A DNA stretch of 10,729 nucleotides, from assembly GCA_016926235.1 (NCBI GenBank), contig JAFGOZ010000694.1:1-10729 (forward strand), read 5' to 3'. Below are positions 1 to 6,700 of this stretch, one piece after another (the first letter of the stretch is position 1; every line of letters starts with the position of its first letter). This DNA is from Bacteroidales bacterium. Its GTDB lineage: Bacteria > Bacteroidota > Bacteroidia > Bacteroidales > UBA10428. Both the position numbers and the translations under genes were made by a program. The notes below the pieces were generated by a model that was not told where the DNA came from, made no database searches, and was given only the letters and a program-made list of their open reading frames with translations.

Positions 1-98
1 AATAAGTAATTCACATAAATTTATAGCACAAATCATTATATATCTGAACTTTATACATTTTAACCTGACGGCTATGGGGCAAAGCCCTGCGTAATTTG

Positions 99-167
99 AA
101 TGTATTGTTTCAAGCCCTGAAAGGGCGTAAGCTTGCGCCCTTTCAGGGCTTGGTATTCTAATACATT
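99..167. repeat. Long GC-rich palindrome with an outer AT stem
   Basis: The core is a 17-bp perfect inverted repeat, CAAGCCCTGAAAGGGCG at 111-127 and its complement at 136-152. The 8-nt centre contains AAGCTT, so the dyad continues almost through the middle with one T/G mismatch. An outer 8-bp stem (AATGTATT at 99-106, AATACATT at 160-167) encloses it. No reading frame crosses it. It looks like an interspersed palindromic (REP-like) element, or the folded 3' end of a transcript coming from the left of the window. The downstream TTTTT at 166-170 fits weak terminator activity on the plus strand. Confidence 0.75.
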
Positions 168-170
168 TTT

Positions 171-215
171 CATAGGGCGTTGCCCTATGCTTTTGCTGAT
201 GCCCATTCAGGGCAT
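171..215. repeat. Two further GGGC/GCCC hairpins
   Basis: CATAGGGC (171-178) and GCCCTATG (182-189) form an 8-bp stem with a 3-nt loop. ATGCCC (199-204) and GGGCAT (210-215) form a 6-bp stem with a 5-nt loop, followed by TTTTT on the plus strand. A smaller GGGC-AAA-GCCC hairpin lies at 77-87. Together with the 99-167 palindrome they make a run of GC-rich dyads just beyond the 3' end of the dehydrogenase gene. The last hairpin plus T-run could terminate a plus-strand transcript entering from the left. None has a T-run in the minus orientation, so termination of the dehydrogenase transcript here is not clear. Confidence 0.65.
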
Positions 216-248
216 TTTTCGTAATTGAACAATATTGGTTCATGATTG

Positions 249-1022
249 TCATTTATGTTGTTTGGCTAATATATTGCCGCTGGTTTTAACAATAAGCCTG
301 CGAGGTACAAAACGAGTAAAAAATATCTGCAATCTATTGCTAAATCCCGGTATTGCCAGCCTTTTCCCCTTCATAAAAGCTTTATAACCAATCTCAGCCA
401 CTTTGGATGGTTCCATCATGGATAAAAAGACAGATCGCTTTGCCGTACTATCGTTGTGAAAAGGCGTATTAGTACCGCCGGGACACAAGGCTGTGATATG
501 CACCCCCGTCCCTTTCACCTCCTCAGCCAGGGCTTCAGTAAAACTCAGCACGAAACTCTTAGCAGCACAATATATTGCACTATAAGGGCCGGGAACAAAC
601 GAACCGGTAGATCCCACGTTTAATATTCCTCCGCTATTTTTCGATAGCATTGATGGAAGTAATAGTTTTGACAACTCAGTATAGGTAATGCATTGCATCT
701 GTATGAGTCTTTGCTCCTCTTCCCGGCTTGTGGATTTAAATTCTCCTTTTACCAGGCATCCTGCATTATTAACCAGGTATTTTATGGTAATGGATTTCTC
801 AATCAATTTGTTATGTATATCATCAGCAGCTCCCGGAAGTCCCAAATCAACAGGCATTACCAGCACTTCAATATTGTATTGGGTTTTTAAATCATCCGCC
901 ATTTTTTGAAGGATGTCTTTTCTTCTGGAAACAAGTACCAGATTATTCCCATTTCTGGCAAATAATTGTGTGAGTTCGTAGCCAATACCGCTTGATGCTC
1001 CTGTGATTAAAGCATAACTCAT
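249..1022 (-). CDS. Classical short-chain dehydrogenase/reductase (SDR)
   Basis: This is a 257-residue cytoplasmic NAD(P)(H)-dependent oxidoreductase of the classical SDR family, at the family's usual length. Visible signatures are the nucleotide-binding TGASSGIG (residues 7-14), the VSRR pair at 31-34 that suggests NADP(H) preference, NNAG (85-88), the catalytic Ser138, Tyr151 and Lys155 (YxxxK), and PGG at 181-183. The Asn of the SDR catalytic tetrad, expected in the helix before LLLPSM, appears to be Gln110. Overall it resembles the YqjQ/DltE-like 'SDR family NAD(P)-dependent oxidoreductase' group, whose substrates are mostly unknown, so no substrate is assigned. The start codon at 1022 places the Rossmann motif at the normal distance from the N terminus. 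No good Shine-Dalgarno sequence precedes it. It is divergent from the TPR/AraC regulator gene, with 193 bp between the two starts, and appears monocistronic in the window. Confidence 0.93.
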   Translation of the reverse strand: MSYALITGASSGIGYELTQLFARNGNNLVLVSRRKDILQKMADDLKTQYNIEVLVMPVDLGLPGAADDIHNKLIEKSITIKYLVNNAGCLVKGEFKSTSREEEQRLIQMQCITYTELSKLLLPSMLSKNSGGILNVGSTGSFVPGPYSAIYCAAKSFVLSFTEALAEEVKGTGVHITALCPGGTNTPFHNDSTAKRSVFLSMMEPSKVAEIGYKAFMKGKRLAIPGFSNRLQIFFTRFVPRRLIVKTSGNILAKQHK

Positions 1023-1215
1023 GGTTATTCAGGTTGGTTATTATAAATATATAAAAAAAACAGATAATCTCCGCACTAATCTGATTTTGTGAATATTCTA
1101 ACAAACGAATCGATTTCCTTTTTTTCTCAGTCCGTCTAAAAAAGATCATTCCCTGATTATACATGACAGGAATTTTTCTTATATTCAACACGGAAAGTTA
1201 TAATGGCTTTTTCTA

Positions 1216-3018
1216 ATGTGCATAACGAAAACTTTGACGTTAATTTTTTATTTATATTCCTTGATATTAATACCATCTTTTGGTGAGGAAAAAGAGCACG
1301 CCATAGATTCATTGACCAATATTCTTAGTGAAGATTCGATCGGGAAACTTCAATTATCAATGAGAGAAAAAGCCGATATATGGAATTCGCTTGCCGGATT
1401 ATATAAATGCCTGGATTACGATAAAGCCAGGGAATGCGGAATAAATGCTTTAAATTATGCCATTGCTTCAAATTACGGTACGGGAGAAGGACATGCCTAT
1501 ACTGTCCTGGGGAATCTTTACGCGAACAAGGGATTATATGACAAAGCACTCCAATATCAATTATTGGCAATTGAAATCCGAAAAGAAGAAAATGATTCAT
1601 TATGGCTCGCACGTAATTATTCAAACATTGCCCTAGTGTATGATTATAAAGGAGATTATAAAAAATCGCTTGAATACTATATTAAAAGTCTGCGGATAAA
1701 AGAAAAACTGAAAGATTACAATGGAATAGTTGTTACCCTGAATAATATAGGTGCCGTATATTATTTTCTTGGTAAATATGAAGACGCGCTTAAAATACAT
1801 TTTCAGGCTATTGAAATAGAGAAAAATATTTCTGACACAACCGGTTTAGTATATTCATATTACAATATTGGCGAAATCTTCCTGAAGCAGGATAAATTAT
1901 ACAAAGCCGAAGAAGCTTTACTACGAAGTATCGATTTGAATAAATGCCAGCAGGATAATTACATACAAGCCCTTAATTATGGGATTCTTGGAACAGTATA
2001 TCAAAAACTGGGACGAAACAAGGATGCCCTGAAATATTTACAGGCAAGTCTTGAATTGAATGAAAAATTGTATGAAGTGGATGCCATAGTATTATCTAAT
2101 TTACAATTGGGTAGGTTTTACTATGAAACGGGAAATCTGAACAAGTCTATTGAGTACTTTAATACGTCCTATAATTGGGCCAGGGAAGCAGGTTATAAAT
2201 CAGGCGTAACTGATGCAGCAAATGAAATCTCTAAAACCCTTAAGGCTATGGGGAAATATAGTCAGGCGCTTGACTATATGCAAATATATGCTTACACCAG
2301 GGATAGCATGTATACCGAAGAGAGCTCCAGACAAATTGAGGAGATGAAGACCAAATATGAAACAGAGAAAAAAGAACAGGAAATACAAATAAAGAATTTG
2401 CAGCTTGCAAAGAATGAAGAAACAATCAATAAGAAGAATATTGCTTTGGGAGCTTCTTTTGGCGGGGTGTTTCTTTTTTTTCTTTTTATAATTTTGATAT
2501 ACCTGCAATACCGAAAGAAAAGTAAAGCTTATAAGCATCTTGTAAGACAAAACCTTGAAGCAGTGAAATACGAGCGCATGCGTGAAATGAGAGGTTTAAG
2601 TTCGAAGAAAGAAATAATGGACAAATACCAGAAATCCGCCTTAAATGACACTCAAAAAAACGAAATGATATCAAAGCTCATTGATTTATTGGAAAAAGAG
2701 AGAATATACCGGGACTATAACCTGAATATTGACGAATTGGCTGAAAAATTAAAGACAAACCGCAGCTATCTTTCGCAAACCATAAACGAGTATTTCAAAC
2801 AAAATTTCAACAGCATGGTCAACGAGTACAGGATAAAAGAGGCCCGGCAATTATTGACCAGCAAGGAATTCAAACATCTGTCCATTGAAGGTATTGCACG
2901 CCAGGTCGGATTTAATTCCAAATCCTCCTTCAATACTGCCTTTAAAAATTTTACCGGATTAACGCCATCTTATTATCTCAATTCCGTTAAGTTAAGCCAG
3001 GCAGTGATAAGTAATTAA
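1216..3018 (+). CDS. Membrane-anchored TPR protein with C-terminal AraC-type DNA-binding domain
   Basis: This 600-residue protein is predicted to be a one-component transmembrane transcription regulator. Residues 1-23 form a signal peptide or N-terminal anchor. Seven recognisable tetratricopeptide repeats follow (about 94-124, 132-164, 173-203, 212-243, 252-284, 292-324, 331-364), with a degenerate one near 54-84. Residues 370-406 are charged and helical, probably coiled coil. A single transmembrane helix lies at about 408-430 and is followed by RKK. A basic linker leads to an AraC/XylS-type double helix-turn-helix at about 495-595, including YNLNIDELAEKLKTNRSYLS and the second helix pair with GIARQVGFNSKSSF, ending in the family-typical FKNFTGLTPSYY. 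The topology puts the TPRs outside the cytoplasmic membrane and the DNA-binding domain inside. This architecture is widespread in Bacteroidota. Its ligand or partner is unknown. It is divergent from the SDR and precedes two secreted-protein genes it may control. An overlapping ATG at 1203 in another frame has the better ribosome site (GGAAAG); the 1216 start is chosen because an in-frame stop lies at 1201-1203. Confidence 0.9.
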   Translation: MCITKTLTLIFYLYSLILIPSFGEEKEHAIDSLTNILSEDSIGKLQLSMREKADIWNSLAGLYKCLDYDKARECGINALNYAIASNYGTGEGHAYTVLGNLYANKGLYDKALQYQLLAIEIRKEENDSLWLARNYSNIALVYDYKGDYKKSLEYYIKSLRIKEKLKDYNGIVVTLNNIGAVYYFLGKYEDALKIHFQAIEIEKNISDTTGLVYSYYNIGEIFLKQDKLYKAEEALLRSIDLNKCQQDNYIQALNYGILGTVYQKLGRNKDALKYLQASLELNEKLYEVDAIVLSNLQLGRFYYETGNLNKSIEYFNTSYNWAREAGYKSGVTDAANEISKTLKAMGKYSQALDYMQIYAYTRDSMYTEESSRQIEEMKTKYETEKKEQEIQIKNLQLAKNEETINKKNIALGASFGGVFLFFLFIILIYLQYRKKSKAYKHLVRQNLEAVKYERMREMRGLSSKKEIMDKYQKSALNDTQKNEMISKLIDLLEKERIYRDYNLNIDELAEKLKTNRSYLSQTINEYFKQNFNSMVNEYRIKEARQLLTSKEFKHLSIEGIARQVGFNSKSSFNTAFKNFTGLTPSYYLNSVKLSQAVISN

Positions 3019-3070
3019 TTTTTATATCATAACAGCAGGTCGGTTACACTTCAAAAGTGACTCTAGACTT

Positions 3071-3092
3071 GTACGAATTGATCAATCCGTAC
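3071..3092. promoter_or_regulatory. 22-bp dyad, operator-like
   Basis: GTACG (3071-3075) and CGTAC (3088-3092) flank the perfect palindrome ATTGATCAAT (3077-3086). The whole 22 bp is symmetric about 3081/3082 except for one A/C pair (3076/3087). It lies 8 bp upstream of a TTTG that could be a Bacteroidota -33 box, and no T-run follows, so a protein-binding site is likelier than a terminator. The binding protein is unknown. Which of the neighbouring genes it serves is inferred from position only. Confidence 0.45.
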
Positions 3093-3100
3093 GTATCTGA

Positions 3101-3132
3101 TTTGTATATTTTCCTTATATAGCGTAATGTTG
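3101..3132 (+). promoter_or_regulatory. Possible Bacteroidota-type promoter for the chromo-barrel gene
   Basis: TTTG at 3101-3104 and TAATGTTG at 3125-3132 are separated by 20 bp. The known Bacteroidota housekeeping consensus is TTTG, 19-21 bp, then TAnnTTTG, so the downstream box matches in all fixed positions but one. Transcription would start near 3139 and give a 5' leader of about 90 nt. The equivalent spacing is not preserved in the second copy of the leader (3688-3786), which lowers confidence. Confidence 0.35.
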
Positions 3133-3134
3133 CA

Positions 3135-3204
3135 GTGTAGTCTTTTTCAACCAGAAGTTTGAAAACTTAAACTATCAATTCAAAAACAACTTTTTAAAAT
3201 ACAT
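3135..3204 (+). repeat. Duplicated leader, copy A (upstream of chromo-barrel gene)
   Basis: This 70-bp stretch is repeated at 3719-3786 upstream of the GLUG protein gene. Shared blocks are GTGTA(G/A)TCTTTTTCAAC, a GAAAA-TTAAAC-ATCAAT block, and an identical 23-bp tail at 3182-3204 (copy B 3764-3786). Weaker similarity extends upstream to a common TTTGTAT at 3101-3107. In this copy, 26 extra bases separate the repeat from the ATG. Likely roles are a common promoter or 5' untranslated region bound by the same regulator. No stable hairpin was seen in it. Confidence 0.8.
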
Positions 3205-3230
3205 ATTATAAACAAATTAAATTAACCATT

Positions 3231-3596
3231 ATGAAAAAATCAGGATTACTTTTAGTTTTTGCATTGTTTCTGTCATCTTTATGTTTCAGCCAAACTAAAG
3301 GGGACAAAGTAAACGTGCTATGGAACGGCCAGGTGTACGCATCAACAGTGCTCGAGGTAAAAGATGGGAAATTCAAGATACATTATGATGGCTGGGGTTC
3401 CGAATGGGACGAGTGGGTTGGAAAAGAAAGATTGGTTTTATGGAAAAAGGGTGATAAAGTAAATGTTTTGTGGAAAGAGAAATGGTATGCCTCAACCGTA
3501 CTTGATTTTAAGGATGGCAAATACAAGATACATTATGACGGATGGTCCGATGAATGGGACGAATGGGTAACATGCGACAGGATTAAGAAAAAATAA
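3231..3596 (+). CDS. Exported protein with two chromo-barrel/Tudor-knot-like repeats
   Basis: This 121-residue protein has a signal peptide (residues 1 to about 20, cleavage probably before Gln21) and then almost nothing but two tandem domains, at residues 24-63 and 74-113. Both read GDKVNVLW, YASTVL, KDGK, KIHYDGW and EWDEWV. The Trp/Tyr-rich pattern 'hYxGW..xWDEWV' is that of the chromo-barrel/Tudor-knot fold known from the eukaryotic MRG15/MOF family, a small five-stranded barrel that often binds methylated peptides or nucleic acid through an aromatic cage. What the bacterial exported version binds is unknown. The copies share 31 of 40 residues, but 16 of those 31 use different codons, so the pair is old and held by selection. 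At the start of the variable stretch the copies differ at a possible cage position (Val35 versus Trp85). No T9SS tail or lipobox is visible, so a periplasmic location is likely. It follows leader copy A and ends at a strong terminator. Confidence 0.85.
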   Translation: MKKSGLLLVFALFLSSLCFSQTKGDKVNVLWNGQVYASTVLEVKDGKFKIHYDGWGSEWDEWVGKERLVLWKKGDKVNVLWKEKWYASTVLDFKDGKYKIHYDGWSDEWDEWVTCDRIKKK

Positions 3597-3612
3597 GAAC
3601 TTTTACAAACTG

Positions 3613-3661
3613 CAATGGGGTTTGTATCAAAATTATATTAGCTTACAAACCCCATTGTTTT
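3613..3661 (+). terminator. Intrinsic terminator after the chromo-barrel gene
   Basis: A perfect 14-bp inverted repeat, CAATGGGGTTTGTA (3613-3626) and TACAAACCCCATTG (3644-3657), has a 17-nt loop and is followed by TTTT at 3658-3661. It begins 16 bp after the stop codon. It should separate this transcript from the GLUG gene, which would then need its own promoter in 3662-3789. Confidence 0.85.
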
Positions 3662-3718
3662 ATAAGAAAATTTTCCCTTTACCAAACTTTGTATTTTGAT
3701 TTTGAGGTAGAAGCTGCT

Positions 3719-3786
3719 GTGTAATCTTTTTCAACAGAAAGTTAGAAAATTTAAACCATCAATAAAAACAACTTTTTAAAATACAT
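3719..3786 (+). repeat. Duplicated leader, copy B (upstream of GLUG protein gene)
   Basis: This is the second copy of the 3135-3204 leader, with similarity reaching up to TTTGTAT at 3688-3694. The last 23 bp (3764-3786) are identical to copy A, and the repeat stops only 3 bp before the ATG at 3790. The intervening terminator and the repeat's position argue that both genes carry the same promoter/leader rather than sharing a transcript. No convincing -33/-7 pair with standard spacing was found in this copy. Confidence 0.8.
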
Positions 3787-3789
3787 ACG

Positions 3790-6700
3790 ATGAAAAAAAT
3801 ACTTTTCCTGTTTTTTGTGGCTGCAATTGTGGTAAGCAATTTGCATGCCCAGCCTTTTGCCGGGGGTGATGGGTCAACGGCCAATCCTTATCAGATAAGC
3901 ACTATAGAAGAGCTCAACAGTGTTCGTAATTACCTGGATTCTTCATTCATTTTAATCAATGATATTGATATGGATGTTGCCCCGTACAATACCGGTAGCG
4001 GCTGGGAACCCCTGGGGAACAACACTGTTAAATTTACCGGCAGCTTTAACGGGGCAGGCCATAGAATTTACAACTTGTATATCAACAGGCCTTCTTCCGA
4101 ATATACAGGGCTGTTTGGTTATGCTTATGAAGCTTTTATTGACAGCCTGGGAATTACGGATTGTAATATATCAGGTTATTTATCTACAGGAAGCCTGGCA
4201 GGAAAGAGTGATTACTCCAACATATCGAATTGTTATGCCACAGGAAATATTTCAGGAAACAGAAATAATACAGGTGGACTGGTGGGAAATATTTATCAAA
4301 CGACTATTTCGGATTGCTATGTCACAGGAAACATATCCGGAACAGGTCGTACAGGTGGCCTCGTAGGAATTAATTATACATCCGCCATTTCGAATTGTTT
4401 TTTCACAGGGGAAGTATCGGGAACCAGTGATTATACAGGCGGCCTGGTGGGAAGTAATTATATAGCATCTACTGTATCCAATTGTTATGCCTCTGGAAAG
4501 GTGTCAAATACCATGAGTTATACAGGCGGACTGGCGGGATATAATTATTCATCTTCAGTAATAACGAATTGTTACTCAACAGGAATCGTATCAGGTTCCG
4601 GAAGCTATGCCGGTGGCCTGGTGGGATATAATTATTCATCTTCAACAATATCGAATTGTTACTCAACGGGAATTGTTCCAGCAGCAGGTAGCTTTGCAGG
4701 TGGCCTGGTAGCAAGGAATAATTCATCATTTATAACAAACTCTTACTATAACACTGAAACGAGCGGACAAAGTTCAGGGATAGGAACAGACAACCTTTCC
4801 CAGGTAGTTACCGGGCTTACTACTGCACAAATGAAACAACAAAGCAGTTTTACAGGATTTGACTTTACTACAACCTGGATTATTACCAATGGAATAACAT
4901 TTCCCCGTTTACGTTCCGTATACAACTACCCTGTCATTTTAAATGATTTTTCATCCAAAGTAAAAATATTTACTGAATACAGGGATACTGCAAATATTGT
5001 TCCCATGGATAACGAAACAGTTACGTTAACATTGGAAAATGCGCCTGCAGGGATGCAATTACAGGATTCTGTTATTACCTGGACACCTGAGGTTGTTGGT
5101 GAATTCGCATTCTTTGTAGTAGCAACAGATGCCAATTTATATGCCTCCAAATCTCCTGCAACTATCATTGTGACACTTAACGGTGAAGGTACTATAAACG
5201 ATCCGTATCAAATTTCCACAATTGATGAACTTAATATTGTGCGGTATTTGCCCGACAGTAATTATATTCTTATGAACGACCTTGATTTTTCAGGAAGCGC
5301 ATACGATAGCATTAACAGTATTGAAGGATGGGAACCAATATGCATATCTCCGGGATTTACTGGAAGCTTCAATGGCGCCGGCCATATTATCAGGAACCTT
5401 TATATTAACAGGCCTTCCTCCGATATTTTAGGACTGTTTGGTTATACTAATGGAGCAGTTATTGACAGCCTGGGAATTACGGACTGCAATATAACAGGTT
5501 CTGACCGTACAGGCGGACTGGCAGGTATAATTGAATCATCCGTTGTTACCAATTGTTATGTCACGGGAAATGTGACCGGAAACGGCAATTATACAGGTGG
5601 ACTGGCCGGAGAGTTCTATTCATGTAATATATCGCATTGTTATGCCTCAGCATATATTTCAGGCACCTATTACACAGGCGGCCTGACAGGACGCAATAAT
5701 ACGTCATCCACTATATCGTATTGTTATGCCACTGGGGAAGTATCGGGGACTAATAACTATATAGGCGGGCTGGTAGGGATTAATTATTCATCATCCACCA
5801 TAACGGATTGTTACTCTACAGCAAATGTTTCAGGGATCTGGTACATTGGAGGGTTGACAGGGGATAATAACTCATCATACATCTCCAATTGTTATGCTTC
5901 AGGAAAAGTTTTGGGATGGAATGATATGGGTGGACTGACAGGATTGAATAGTTTAACAATTATCAATTCCTATTTTAATATTGAAACAAGCGGGCAAAGT
6001 TCCGGCATAGGATATGACAACCATGCCCAGGTAGTAACCGGCCTTACTACTGCACAAATGAAACAACAAAGCAGTTTTACTGGATTTGACTTTTCTACAG
6101 ACTGGACTATTACAAATGGTAAAACCTTTCCTCGTTTACAATCCGTATGGAACTGTCCAGTAATTTTGCCTCTAGAGGAATCCATAATTTTTACCGGGGA
6201 GGAAAATAACGATACCATAAAAGTGATACCTATGGATAACGATATAATTACCTTCACACTGGAAAATGCCCCGGCAGGGATGCATATCCATGATTCCATT
6301 ATTACCTGGACACCTGAGTTTGTTGGCACCTATACATTTTCAGTAGTAGCAACAGACGCCGGTTCTGGTACATCCAGATCCCTGGCAACAGTGTATGTAA
6401 CACTTCATGGTGAAGGTACTGAAGAGGATCCGTATCAAATCTTCACAATCAGCGATCTTTATTATGCCAGGGAATATCCTGACAGCAACTATATCCTTAT
6501 GAACGACCTTGATTTTAGCGGGAGTATATACGACCCTGCCAACAGCACGGAAGGCTGGGAACCTATATGTACACTTATGTCTCCTTTTACCGGAAGTTTT
6601 AATGGTTCGGGACATAGTATCAGAAATCTTTATATTAACAGGCCTTTTACTCCTTTTACCGGGTTATTTGGTTATCTCAGCGGGGCTGTTATTGACAGCC

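Noticed and set aside
943..1191. 82-codon minus-strand frame upstream of the SDR
   Set aside because: It overlaps the SDR start in another frame, is rich in residues expected from AT-rich non-coding DNA, and has no recognisable domain or ribosome site.
2200..2550. 116-codon minus-strand frame inside the regulator gene
   Set aside because: It is antisense to the TPR/transmembrane coding region; its Leu/Ile/Phe/Lys runs mirror the Lys/Glu-rich coiled coil on the other strand.
3047..3059. CACTT-CAA-AAGTG hairpin as terminator of the regulator gene
   Set aside because: The stem is only 5 bp and no T-run follows it.
3959..4366. 135-codon plus-strand frame inside the GLUG gene
   Set aside because: It is a frame-shifted reading of the repetitive GLUG sequence; its apparent repeats only copy the periodicity of the real gene.
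6340..6615. 91-codon minus-strand frame in module 3
   Set aside because: It is antisense to well-conserved module sequence, with no family match and no promoter or ribosome site.
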